From Cytospora piceicola (Eukaryota; Ascomycota; Sordariomycetes; Diaporthales; Cytosporaceae), in contig JALQBC010000031.1 in assembly GCA_023375675.1 (NCBI GenBank), positions 310,001 through 374,000 of the forward strand: DNA of 64,000 bases. The letters are read 5' to 3'. Numbering within the stretch: position 1 is the stretch's first letter; the number at the start of each line of letters is the position of its first letter. This document shows positions 47,077-59,455 of the stretch, one piece after another. The notes beneath the pieces are model-generated. The model did not search any database and was not told the DNA's origin. It saw nothing but the letters and a program-made list of their open reading frames with translations. A program made the position numbers and the translations under genes.

Positions 47077-48068
47077 AAGGTACCAATTCCTGTTTTTGCA
47101 GCTTCCGTCTGCGACCCCCAGCTTCTTGCAGCCAGAAGCCCAGGAGCTCCGGGACACATTGCATAATGTGAGGAACCGCCTACGATTGACAAGCAACCGT
47201 CTCGGCACCATGGCCATATTGCCTAAAGTGACCTGTCAATTTATCTTGCAATCATGTGGCATAATGTTGGCCCCATTGCTATAAGTGTTTGCTCAATATC
47301 AACTCAAATTGGGTTTTTCTGCATACACAAGTACTTAAATACTCACTCAGGCTTATCACTTTTGATCATTTTCGGCGGCAGCGTATGAGCATTCAACATC
47401 GTGCTAATTATTCCAAACTACATATGTATTACCTGTGACTTGAATACCAGGTTCGGTGTCGTATGTAATTTCTTCCGTCCTAATGCCTCCCTTAAGGGTT
47501 TCCCTGGAGGGTTTTCGAAACTTTCAGGTCCCACCTGGGGTTTTCATGGCAGAGGCGGGTACTAAATACAGTCCCAACACTGATATGTCGGGTTTGTACT
47601 ACTGTATGTGTTTGATGTGCTCCACAATCGCCCAGGCCAGGAATTGTGGATAAATCAACCACGTATTATGTATCCCCTTGTTGGATTTACCGACTGCAGG
47701 ACATATCATGATGTTGGTTCCTAGCGCTTACACATCCATCTTAGTTATTCGCAGAAATGGTGCGGAGTATACATATATCGCGCCCAAGTTTAAGCTGGCT
47801 CCAGTTCCGCCTCCACTGTAACGAACTGCAAGCCAACCATAACTCAAAGATATTTGCACTGTATAGTTGATCTCTTGGCTTCTCGCAAATCGGTACCGGT
47901 TTTACTTATGAGCCGATAGATGAGTTAGCCGGACTGCCGTAATAACAACACCAGTATTCGACTCCGCGCGGCACGCTCTCCAGGAACACCACAAGCGCTC
48001 CAAAGATCACCAATAAAGCAGAAGTCAGCAACAATTCTGTTCTCTTTCACCTTGAAACCGCTAGCACC
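47077..48068. other. Intergenic region after the GH3 gene
   Basis: AT-rich region holding the GH3 3' end and the upstream region of the EthD gene. No protein-like frame or RNA gene recognised. Confidence 0.5.
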
Positions 48069-48821
48069 ATGACTTACTCTATACTCATCTTCGTCTACCG
48101 CAAGCCTGGAACCACGCCGGAGCAGTTTCGTGCGCATTATGAAAGCTCGCACGTGCCCCTGATCAAGGAAGTAGGCGGAGAGTACGTCCATGCCCTTCTC
48201 CTTAACCCGTCCCCAACCCCCACCCTTCACATGACCAGCCACTGTTACAAGAAACAAGTATAAAGGCCATCTAGGCATCGATGGAGAATCTACCACGAAC
48301 GCATTACACTGACGTTGGAAACCTAGGCATTTCCCTCTCAGCCACACGCGACGATACATCCATCGCACGGAGGGCAAGGCAGAGGGCACCGAGCGCAACG
48401 CCAGCCACCCGGCATCCGTCCTGATGGGCACTCAGGCCGACTTCGAGTACGACGCATTCGCCGAGCTGACTTTCACGGACGCTGGTGCGTTCCAGACGTT
48501 CTTCGGAAAGGCTCAGCAGCCCGAGAACGCCGCACGGATCGCGGCGGACGAGGAGAAGTTCCTCGATCGCACTAAGAGTAAGTTCTTGTTTCCCTGCATA
48601 CTCATGGGAGGCCATCATATTCGAACCTGTAAAGACCCCGCGGGACGTCTATATGCATTTGTACACATGGTGCCCCGCCGAGCATATCGTTTTTTCAGGG
48701 GCATTCTGCCAAACCCACATGCACACTTTCCGGTTTCCGCGCCTTCAGTTTTGAACACTGCTAATGAGATTATGTAGCCTCTATTGTTATTGTGGGGGAG
48801 ACATTGGTTTCCACGAAGTAA
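48069..48821 (+). CDS. EthD-domain (dimeric alpha-beta barrel) protein
   Basis: Three exons, 48069-48181, 48327-48577 and 48778-48821, give 135 residues with consistent phases. The N-terminus MTYSILIFVYRKPGTTPEQF followed by HYESSHVPLIKEVGG is the typical EthD start (PF07110): a first strand, then a helix carrying the HYE...HVPL motif. The middle contains DAFAELTFTDAGAFQTFFG, and the last exon supplies the closing strand IVIVGETLVSTK, which only the chosen third exon provides. Members are small dimeric enzymes or accessory proteins, some in quinone or polyketide metabolism (for example anthrone oxygenase or dehydratase relatives). No polyketide synthase lies in this window. Substrate unknown. 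Confidence 0.85.
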
Positions 48822-49232
48822 ACAGGCAGGGGTCATGAGAGTTAAGAGTGTGCGCAGTCATAAGAAATCTAATAGAGAAAGTCTGAACCAAAAGAGCGGT
48901 GCACTAACTACATTTCTATAAGAAACCATGCCTCGAAAGTATTTGACTCCGATGTTTGTTCACCGGCAGCGTGATGATCGGTTTTCTTTCAGTAAGTATG
49001 ATAGACTTTTCCACCTCATGATGTTGGTCTTTCTTTTACCCGGGGAATCCTAGGTGTATATCAATGATTGCCTACAGTCAATTCAAGCCCTTCCGCCTGC
49101 CTTGACGACATAGGGATCGTCTCAAAAATTTCCTCTCATTTTACCGTGCCTAATCTTGTTACCCTTCTCTGCCCATGTTATTCAACCGGTCGTCCTGAAC
49201 CAAACACGATCTACAAGCATTCGAGATACTCA
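48822..49232. other. Intergenic region
   Basis: Short AT-rich gap. A spliced plus-strand frame starting at 48928 (PRKYLTPMFVHRQRDDR) can be drawn into 49349, but it runs antisense to the next relic and is not accepted. Confidence 0.4.
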
Positions 49233-49980
49233 TCAGCGGTAGCTTTGAAACATTTCATCTCCACTCATGTCCACGGCGGCCCCTTTCCGAGGCAGCAAGG
49301 GCGCTTGGCAGCTTCTCTCGCCCAGCCAGTCTATACAGCCCATCAATAACGATGTAGGCCAGAACGGAGAAAATGCGACAAGAACAGTGCTAACAATGAG
49401 CTGGGTCGTGCCGGAACCAGTCACACTGAACAGACTGACGACAAAGCCAGCCGGGGTGAGAACCCTTGGGAACAAAAGCCAGGACGGTGAGGATGCCTAG
49501 CCTGGCGTCGGTCCGGGCGGCCAACGTGTTGAAATCCGAATCCAGGAGATATAGGCACTGCTCCCGCAGCATGTCGACCTGCAGATTCGAAGTCTCCAGG
49601 TCATTTCCTAGGTCATATGATCTGTCGCAGAGGCGGGAGGACTGGTATATCGCACGGCCAACAACGCGGTCATGCAGCAAGTTGGATCGGTACGTGTCTT
49701 TTTCGATGTGGTGCTGGTGGATCTTTTCTATTGACTTTTGCGCTACCTCGTGTGTCTTGAACCCCTGTCGGAACTCTGCCACTGGAACCATCGTCAGCGG
49801 GGCACCTGGGGTTGAACGAAGGGCTGTGACTAATTACATCGCACCAAGGCCTGTCACTTGCTCGGGCTTCACAAACCGACCCCGTAGAGCTGACTGAGCT
49901 GACATCCTGACGGATCTGCACCGGAGCTGAACAGGCTGATCTCAAACGCTGGTCCATCCGTGTCGTATATTGTTCGAGAC
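49233..49980 (-). pseudogene. Eroded membrane-protein gene
   Basis: Protein-like minus-strand segments occur in order but in different frames: TIYDTDGPAFEISLFSSG (about 49975-49900); FVKPEQVTGLGAM, a TAA stop at 49834-49836 and then LVTALRSTPGAPL in the same frame; the long uninterrupted stretch EFRQGFKTHEVAQKSIEKIH to DARLGILTVLAFVPK (49790-49466); and one base over, PAGFVVSLFSVTG with a hydrophobic segment and the end DMSGDEMFQSYR (to 49233). A helical cytoplasmic domain followed by two hydrophobic segments resembles the C-terminus of fungal CorA-like proteins, but the family is not certain. The breaks are two frame changes and one nonsense codon; TAA in place of CAA would be a C-to-T change. 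Confidence 0.5.
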
Positions 49981-50041
49981 AAGGCCGACGCCGATTCGGG
50001 ATTCGGGAGGAAGAAACACCCCTCACAGCAATATCAGGGCT

Positions 50042-50290
50042 CTAGTTGCCCTTGCCAACCCAGGCGATGGCAATAACCTGAAGCGAATAGCGCCTGATCT
50101 CGCCGTTCCTGAGGACATGCTGTTCAGGAAACGCCGCCCGGGCGTTAGAAACGAAGGTTCGATGGAAGAGCCACAGCAAGTAGCTAAGTGCCCAGGTGGT
50201 GAAGGAGGACGCCATGCACGGAATATAGTGGACTATTAAGAGACGAAAAAAACAGGGTTCCGAATGCTTCAGACCTGCAAATATGAACAC
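50042..50290 (-). other. Possible membrane-protein fragment
   Basis: An open minus-strand frame of 82 codons contains a hydrophobic stretch (MASSFTTWALSYLLWLF) followed by a more polar region (ARAAFPEQHVLRNGEIRRY). It reads like protein and lies directly upstream of the eroded gene at 49233-49980. It may be an upstream part of the same relic or a separate fragment. Family unknown. Confidence 0.25.
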
Positions 50291-51596
50291 TGAGATCAGA
50301 GTCGGATGAAGACTTAAGCTATTCCCAAGCTTTCAGCATTGTACACTTCGCATTTGTTCCTTTTGACCACCTCGTTCACCTCTCTCGGTCATTTCCATAA
50401 ACTGCCTGGGAGTTTAGAGAGACAAGAATGAATCGGCCAAACACGTCGCTCTGCGACTAGGTAATTTTCTTCTCTTGTGTTGCTGCTTCAGTTGACTGTG
50501 TTCTGTTCCAGCTGCTGGTAGCTAACTTCTGCCACTTACTGCCAATTTGAACCTGTGACAAAGGATAAACCAGTACCGTGCTCTTGCTCCGAATAGTACT
50601 AACGAACTGAGTTGCTGTTGCTCACAAGTAGATGCCAATGAGGCCGAGACCACACCTGGGCAGTACCGGAGAACATCTGTCGCACTCATCGGGGTACGAT
50701 GAAAAAGCCGACTTACCACCAATCATGTGCGTCTCTGGCACCGAGACGAGAGTAAACGCAATCGAATCCTTGCTCATTGAACCTGCTGTGTCACCAATAT
50801 TAAACCTGGCTCATACCTGATCCGGCTAACGGGTGGTGGACGGTTTTATTTTTTATTTTTTTATTTTTTTAGCTGCTGTGATGAGTGGTTGCTGATACGA
50901 GATGTATTCAATGTCAATGGCAGCGAGACCTTTTGTTCCTCTTGAATCGTGCCCCTCAGGAAAGGCGAAGGCCGCGGCTTGACGCAACTGCTTGGCCTGA
51001 CAGCCCTCTCAAAATACTCGAAGATACTTACATACAAGTGCAGGATTATCAAAACATCTTGCTCCTCTTCGACACAACAAACTCGACACCGGCATGAACA
51101 GAAATGAGGCGCAGAAGTAACACTATTGTGGTCTCCCTAGAACTTCCGATGTCTCCTGACTTGAAAGATATCGGACGCACGCCAGACCACAGGGACGCTT
51201 CTTGTCCAACCTATCTCAGTCTTTTTTGTCCACAGACATGTGCGTGCACGGGATTTCGCACACTGTACATCAGCTGACGACTTGCTGAGAGACTCTACAG
51301 GTTATTGGTCCTAATAATCAATGGAGATGCTTTGATGGCAAGAGGCCTAAGGATTTGAGCAGTTCCAAGGTTCTGGTAAACTTATCAGAATTTAGACAAG
51401 AAGAAAAAAGGTAGGATTTTGTGCCGAAGGCTGTTTACACTCCAGTGCCCCGACAGCAATGTGCATAATATCCCTTTCATAAAGCCTTTGAGCAACTACG
51501 CACTATTCATAGACTAAACTACATTAGGACCCAGAAGCTATAGGGTACTTCGCAAACCACGAGCATCCTGCAGGATGTTAAGGAGGGGCACGTAGG
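50291..51596. other. Left flank of the mobile element
   Basis: No gene recognised. A TTTTATT repeat lies at about 50845-50870. The base composition is ordinary up to the element border, then changes abruptly within 150 bases. Confidence 0.5.
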
Positions 51597-51717
51597 TCAA
51601 CCAGGGTATACTAAAAGTTCGCAGGGGCACTAAAATATAGGCCGGCCCTCTTTTTAGTACCCTACCTGTAAAAACTTAAAGGGTATAGAATAGCCTGCCT
51701 TAAAAGGGAAGTAATCG
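51597..51717 (+). repeat. Left terminal inverted repeat
   Basis: It begins TCAACCAGGGTATAC and contains the palindrome GGCCGGCC at 51640-51647. It matches the reverse complement of 58601-58721 at 109 of 121 positions without gaps. Inside it, AGGGTATACTAAAAG (51603-51617) faces CTTTTTAGTACCCT (51650-51663), so this end can fold into a hairpin with a two-base bulge. Confidence 0.92.
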
Positions 51718-54700
51718 GCTATACCTACTAAACTTACGCGATTCGTCTTTATTTAGCCTGCCGGCGTATTAACGTATAGTAGGCTAAAATATAGTATAAA
51801 CACTATAAACAATATTACGAACCTATCGTAAGATTATTTATTATTTCTTACTACGTATATATAGAACTTATACTTTACTTTTAAATATTAAACGTTAATT
51901 AATACTACCGAGGTACTTAAGTACCTCGGTTAATTAATACGTAAATATAATAAGCGATAAGCACCTGTTATATATCTACTTTATTTAAGCTATTTATAAA
52001 TAAACTTTAAGTATACGTAAACCTTATAATAGTTCTGTTTATTTCTTTCTTTTACTACCTTTACCTTTATAAACGTATATCTATACGCCTTACCTATACG
52101 TAATACTAATTAAACATCTACTAATTATATCTAGTTCTACCTTTTTACTATAAGTAACTAATTATATATACTAGCTATTACGTTTATAACTTAATAAATA
52201 TATACTAACTATAAATATAGTAGTTAAAATAGCTACTTTTATCGTATATATAACACGTTCTCCGATAATAATACAGTATAGAACAATATAAACTAAATAT
52301 ATAGATAATAGATATAAGCTAGCGATTTCGATAAGCCCGAAGTTACTAATACGCTTAACCCTTCGACCTTTAGTTACTACTATAGTAAATATATAGTAGC
52401 TTTTTTAAAGTTATATATAAATTAAACATATATAGGTCCCTTTTTTAACGTTAACTATAGTTAGGTCCCTATCTGTTACTAAGCCGCTATTACAGCCGGT
52501 ACTCGTACTAGTAAGTTTTATATTAAGTATATATTATATTAGTACTAATTCTATTATAATACTATAGCTTACTGCTACTAATATAGCCGGTTAGTTATTC
52601 GATATTATAAGTTAAATATATACTTACTATATCTAGCCCCTTTTTACTTTACTATCGTTCTATTTAGTTATAATATCGGTATATAGGTTTTTTAAACCTC
52701 TTATATATAAAAAGTATTAGCTAAATATATATAGTTACAAGGTCGATATTAATAAAAGTACCTTTTATAGTATTATAATTACCGACTAGCTTAATATTAA
52801 TTAAGTTACTTATATTTAACAGATATAGACTATATACTTATACTTTCGTTAGCTTCGCCGATATATACATACCGCCTACCTTAGTATTAGTATATTTATT
52901 ATCTTACTTATAGAAAGTATATATTAACTATCTATATTTAGTCGTTAACCCTTCCTATAGTAATATCGAACTTCCCGAAATTACTATTAGTAAAAAGTAT
53001 ATCGTATCTATTATATTTATATATAATATATATTAACCTTATTTAACGCTTTAATACGTTACGTTCTTTACTTCGGCTAAAAGAACTAAAGCTTTTTATT
53101 AAAACTCCGGTATAATATATATTATATACTATTTTAATATAAGCTAACTATATTATAGCCGTAGTCCTTTTACTATCGCCTACTTTTACGATAAGGCTAA
53201 AAATATTACGTAAGTTTACGTCTTTTAGATATTAAATATATAGGTAGCTACTAACTAGTAGCAGCGCTAATAATAAGGCCTTTACTTAACGTTTTAGTAT
53301 TAGTTTTTACCGCTTTATAAGTCCTTTCTTAAAATTATAAGCTAACTATATATTTACTATCTATATAATATATATTAGAGACTTTTAAGGCTTATAAGCT
53401 ATACTTTATTTAACTTTTTATATTTAAATATATTTTACTTATATACTATTATCTTTCTCTTTCTTTTTTATTTTTTTTACTATCTTATTAAAAACAAGTA
53501 TATACTTAACGCCGGCTAGTTAGTTTAATATCTTTTATTTTATTTTATTTTACCTTTATATATAAGTTATATTTTATATATATTAAATATAAGTTAAAGC
53601 CGCCGACTTTAAAGTTATCCTCTTTAATATTTTTAATAGCCGGAAGGTATATCGCTATAGACTATATATATATTATATATCTGCTAATATAATATAAAGA
53701 AAGTCTAAAAAAGGTAATATTACTACTCTTAAAGACGCTACTCTTAAGACTCTTAAGTTTAGCAGCTTTAATATATATATATAAGCTGTTTATATACTTA
53801 ACAGGTATAAGCTAATATTACTATTAGCTAACCGCGTTATTAAAGCTAAAACTATTTCCTATAAGTACTTTAATCTACCTACTTACTATATATAATACTA
53901 ATACTATATAGGTTGTTCTAGCTATATTAGTAAGCCTTCGGCTAAAGCTATTACTAACGCCGACTTTAAAGACGGTACCGTTTAAGTTAACTATATACTA
54001 GGTATAAAAGTTTAAACTATAAATTTAAACTAATTATATTTAAGTTTCGACTAAACTATATATATAAGTATTATATATTAAAAAAGATATAGGTTTATAC
54101 CGTTTATAATTAGGTTTATATTAAATTACTATATATTAACTTTATATACAGATTTAGACCGCTGTTTCTAGATTTAAACTAGTATATTTAGTTAGTATAT
54201 ATATATTACCTATTTATTACTAAGTTTATACCGGCTTTGTATATAGATTAAAATCGATATTATATACTATTATTATATTAACCTTATAATAACTTTATAT
54301 TACTAAATATTATCTTTTAGTTTTTCTTATAATTCCCGGACCTTTTTTTTTAAATCTACTAATTCTTTACGTTATAGTAGACGGTTTTTTTCCCGACGTA
54401 CGTTTATTATCTGCTACGCTTATACTTACTTTTCGGGGTCGTTTTTAAAAATAGTAGATATAGTAAAGGCTTTCGATAAAGACTTAGCTAAAGGCGTAAA
54501 CGAAGCTTTAAACGAAGCTTTAAATCGAGGCTTTAAAAATAACTTAAATAGCTTTTTAAAGCTAGTTAACCGCTATACTAATATTATATTTACTGCCTAT
54601 TATACTAGTATTAGGCTTAAATTAATTATATAAGCCGTACTTATATTACTTCGTTCGGTAAAAAGTAAGCTAAAAAGCTATATTTATTTAGTATTTATTA

Positions 54701-55629
54701 AGCTTAGCTTTAACGTACTATTATTATTAATATTTTATAACGATATTAAAGCGTTATTTAATAGTGTTATATTAAAGGCTACTACCGATATTATACTTAA
54801 GGTAAGTATATACTCTTTTTCTGTAAAAGGATTATCGTTTAATACCGGTATACTCGGATTCGGTATATTATAAATATTACCTAGGTTAAACGGCTAAGCT
54901 AAGTTTATAGTACGCTTAATAGCTTATAGTTATAGTCGTTTATCGTTTTAGTTAATATAACGACTTAACTAAGCTTAATTACTTTAGTTATACTAGTATT
55001 TTTTAACGCCTTTCTTTACTTATATCTTATATAACTTAAATTTATCGATAATATATACTTTAAGTCTATATAGTATAAGTTTAGTATATATACCGCGTTA
55101 TTATTTATTATATACTTACTATAATATAGTATAAAGGAAAGTACCTTTTTTATTAATAGCGTTATTATCTTCGAAATATATCGACTTACTAATATTAGTT
55201 ATATTTTAAGTATAAGCTTTCTATTTATAATCGATCTTACTATAAAACGGTATAAAGGTAATAGTAATCTATAAAGCTTTTTTAAAATATAACTAGGTTA
55301 TAAGCTTAAAATATACTTTATATAAGTAGTCGATTTATCTTTAATATCCTTTAAAGCTCTTTACCTCTTATAACCTATTTAGTTTATAGGTTTTTAAATG
55401 CTATAGGAATTTATAAGTAAAGTTATATTTAACGTAAACAATATAGAAGACTAATAAATACTAAAAATACTCTGCTTACCTTTATATATCGTTTAGTTTA
55501 TATAAATACTCTTTAGATTTTATATAAAGTTAGTATCTACTCTATATATATATAGCTTAAGTTAAACTTATTATAAGCTTAACTTTTATCTATATTAACT
55601 ATAATAACCTAAATTATATCGGGATTACC

Positions 55630-56390
55630 TTGATTAATATAGTACTACTTTGTTTTTCTTTTAAAGAGATTTATAAAATAGTAAAAACACTTTTCGAAAA
55701 GTATTATATACGCTTCGGGAGTATAAAGGTTAGTAAATACGTAGATATATACGTCGGTGTTTATATAATATTAGTATATATTTTATATATATTATATAAG
55801 TATTTAACTTACATTTATTATCTTTATCGTACCTCGATATCGAAAAGAGATTAATATTCTTTTAGACTATTTTAAAAGTTAGATTAAATTAAAGAATTAG
55901 CTTCGCTTTTACCTACTATATCGTTTAAGCTTATATACTATATATAACTAGTATATATAGAACGGCGGCCTTATAAGTAAACGATTCGGGAAATATATAA
56001 AACTCTTAAATCTAAATTTAATCGATACTCTTTTTCCGATTTATTTCGTACTTACGCTATACGCCTATTTTCGAATTAGTATATTTATACTATAAAACCT
56101 AAAAAAAGTTTATACTTATAATATAAGTATTATTTAAAAAGTAAAAAAACCGTTATTTACGAATTAACTATATAATTCTGTTTTTAAAATTAAGCCTAAT
56201 ATAAATCTAACGTAAGCTTACTTTAGTTCCGAACTTTTCTTATAATTATCGGTAAATAAGACTTAAGATAAATCGACCTTTTTAATATTAGTTTATATTT
56301 AGTATAGGCTTTATATATATAGTACTTACGTATTATTAAACTTATTAAGTCTATAGAATTAATAGCTTAGGTAATATTATTTTATATTTT
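55630..56390 (+). pseudogene. Degenerate ORF inside the mobile element
   Basis: 74 open codons (55630-55854) are Tyr/Ile/Lys-rich because of the AT bias. Beyond about 55.95 kb a plus-strand frame contains stretches such as TIREIYKTLKSKFNRYSFSD and DLFRTYAIRLFSN with stops nearly all TAA or TAG, as expected if CAA, CAG and TGG codons were converted. It is probably the remains of an element-encoded protein, possibly the transposase, but no catalytic motif could be identified. Confidence 0.35.
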
Positions 56391-58600
56391 TTAAAGTAAA
56401 CGTATAAAAAGTAAAAAAGGGTATATATATTATTTTTATACTCGGATTAAGTAAAACAAAGTATATTTAATATTTATTAAGATATAAATATTAAATCGTA
56501 CTTTATATTTTTAATAGATAATTCTCCTTTACCTTTAAAGATAGTCGAAGCTTAGTATATCCTTAGTATATATAAAGTATAATATTAAAATATAAAGTAT
56601 ACTTACTATAATATAGCTATCGTTATAACATATTACTAACTTATATATAGCTTTTATTTAACGTTTTTACTTCTTTTACCTTATATAAAGCCTATAAGTA
56701 TAAAATATTAATATATTTTATTATATATTCGATAAAAAAAGCTATATATTAAAGCTCTTTATTACTCGAGTATTAATATCCGATAAACTAAACCTAAATA
56801 GATATTAGTATAAGCTACGTATATATTATAAATATATTATATATATTATAAATATATATATACCTTATTTCGTTAAAATATATATATCCGAATTCCTTAT
56901 TCCGATTCTTTTAAGCCTTTACGGTTTTCCTATATCTAATAAATATACTAATCAGAAAGTGTTATACACAAGTAGTATATAAACTCTTATTTTAATACGT
57001 TAAATAAGCTATATATATTAGTATTATAGGTTAAATATATATAAAGTATTTAGAATAATATACTCTTCGGTATTTACTTTAATAACCGTATTAACCGACG
57101 TAGGCCTTAAAGCACTTCTTTACTTAAGCTGTTTATAAAGATCTTCTAAAACAGGCCGATCGAATTTATTATATTTCTGTATTAAATCTGTTAAGTAATA
57201 TTAGTAAAAATATACGCTAATACAGTCGAGCTTAACGTAATAAGCTTAAATACCTTTTCTAAGATCCTTATCGCTATTTTTAAAGTTAGTATTAGCTATA
57301 TATAAATAGAGTATATATATACAGAATATATTTAATAATAATAAAAACGGAATAGTAAGCTCGGTTATTTAATATATAAGTATAAAATTAAATCTATAAT
57401 TATAGTTAGTATATATTTTACTTAAAATAAGAATATACTTACCTTATCTTAGATTTCCTTTAAAAGTATCTCGTAACTCTTCTTATCTTTTATATTACTA
57501 ATAAACTTTATAGGTAGATTTATAAAGCGTATAGTATATAAAATACTATTATTACTTATAGCTAAGTACTTAAAAAAGACTAAGTAGTTTTAGACTTCGA
57601 ATACAGAAATTAGGTATCTTCCGTTTATATTAATTAAAATCCTTACTTAAGGTAGTTTTTCTTATTACTATAAAATTAATATAAGTAATATATAAGTAAA
57701 ATATATACTTTACTTATAAATATTATACTAAAAAACTTAAAAGATTTTATAAAAATATTTTATATATTATAAAGATTTTTCTCTAGGAAGTCTCTTTATA
57801 ATATAGTTAATATATATATTATATAAAGTTATATTATATTTAGTTTAAACTTATATACGATATCTATATAGATATAACCTTTTTAAAAGGTTTTTTTCTT
57901 ATCTACTAAATATATTAGTCTTCTTTACTTCGTCGCTCTTTTAAATAACGTACGCTTTCTGTTAAATCTTAATAATCTAAAATCAAATACTATAATATAA
58001 CATTACCTACTAAATTATAAGCTTAACTTAAGTAAAACTTCTTATATAAACTATTACTATTAATTATACTATTATTATCTATATTAAATATATATTAAGT
58101 AAGTATCGGAAAAAGTAACGAAAGAGATAACTAATAAAGTTAAAAAGCTAACTAGTAGTCGTTTATATTAAGTATATATTAAGCAGATAGTAAAATCTTT
58201 ATTAGTTCGAACGGTAATATCGTATTATTAAGATAGTCTTATTCCGCTTTATCTAATAGTAGTAGTAAGTTTTAAAATATATTAAGCGTATATAAAGAAA
58301 AATAAATATTTAAGTTTTTTATTACTCGTATTATTTTAATAGTAAGTATTATTATATTATATAGTTTTAAAATATATATACTATACGTATATCTTATAAT
58401 AAATATTTAATTTTAAAGTAAGATTACAACATATAATAAGCTTAAATACTATTATAAAGTATCGGTATAATATATCTCTTAATATAAAGTAGTCGTAAAG
58501 TCGGCTATTATAATATATTAGGTTAACATATACTAAATATATATACCCTTATCGTAAAGTTAGCGAGATAAGCCTATCGGTAGCACGAATCGTACGGCGT

Positions 58601-58721
58601 CGATCACCCCCCTTTTAAGGCAGGCCATTTTACACCCTTTGAGTTCTTACGGGTAGGGTACGGAAAAGAGGGCCGGCCTATATTTTAGTGCCCCTGCGAA
58701 CTTTTAGTATACCCTAGTTGA
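58601..58721 (-). repeat. Right terminal inverted repeat
   Basis: Reverse complement of the left repeat with 12 differences, 11 of them transitions. At most differing sites this copy keeps G or C where the left copy has A or T, so the left copy is the more mutated one. The hairpin partner is weaker here (CTTTTCCGTACCCT on the reverse strand). Confidence 0.92.
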
Positions 58722-59455
58722 GCTGGAACGCCTTAAGGAACGTTAGATCGATACGAGGGCCCCCGCCATTGATATCAGGCAACGAGAAATGTTAGTGCAT
58801 GTCGGGCTTGGCCCAAGCGGCGGCAACCCTGGTCAAGTTCCACATGGGGATGGTGGTACAGGTGAGTCTCCGGGTAGATCGGAATGCAGAACATCTAGAC
58901 TGAGCTTCAGGTAGGGGTCTCAATATAATCTCTACCAATGCTAGGCTTCAATTCTGCAAGGGTTGAACCGGCATGCGGGTAGTGTCCATTCACCAGGCTC
59001 GCTTAGCATGCCCGAGTAAAAGTACGTTGGCGATCCCGACGGATCCGACCTGGACTTATATGCCTATTCTGGGTTTCGGGGCCGGCGCAGGCTGTACATA
59101 GATCAAACAAAATCTGCTGAGGGTTAGTTCCTAGTGGCCTCACCGGCCGACGCAGAAGCTTAAGCGAGTGATATCATTGATCAAGTCTCCATACACCCGC
59201 ATAAGTTCGACGTTGGAATCGTAATTCGAGGTCGGTGAAGGCCGCTGTCTGATGCTATCACAGGGAAACCCGAGACCTATCGCAATCAAGGACTTGTCGG
59301 TGTTGCAGAGAGTGCTACAATGTATATAAAGACTGCTTTCCGCCGTCATCTAGCTATACAACCTCGAAACAGCAGATAACCATCAGCTACACCCACATTC
59401 ATACAAGCCTATTCACTTGCAAATCACGGTCTTATACAGTAATCATCTGAACAAA
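58722..59455. other. Right flank of the mobile element and upstream region of the secreted-protein gene
   Basis: Directly next to the element, plus-strand bases 58722-58861 read like protein (ELERLKER, a TAG, then IDTRAPAIDIRQREMLVHVG) and end at a GTGAGT donor. This could be a piece of a gene split by the insertion. The rest is promoter-like sequence of the next gene. Confidence 0.35.
59323..59330 (+). promoter_or_regulatory. Candidate TATA box of the secreted-protein gene
   Basis: TATATAAA lies 126 bases before the start codon at 59456, with a C/A-rich leader between them. Confidence 0.5.

Larger units (their letters stand above)
51597..58721. mobile_element. RIP-inactivated DNA transposon with 121-bp terminal inverted repeats
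   Basis: A 7125-bp unit bounded by inverted repeats (51597-51717 and 58601-58721). The interior from about 51.75 to 58.56 kb is extremely AT-rich, dominated by TA steps, with CA and TG nearly absent while CG, CT and CC survive. That is the footprint of RIP, which changes C to T mainly in CpA. The only frame above 60 codons is at 55630-55854. A longer degenerate frame can be followed downstream of it. Inverted repeats indicate a class II element; the superfamily is open. I could not find a convincing target-site duplication. Confidence 0.9.

Noticed and set aside
48928..49349. Spliced plus-strand frame after the EthD gene
   Set aside because: Overlaps the better-supported minus-strand relic and needs an arbitrary choice of acceptor.
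51585..58735. Target-site duplication around the mobile element
   Set aside because: Sequences outside the inverted repeats do not match as a direct repeat of any usual length.
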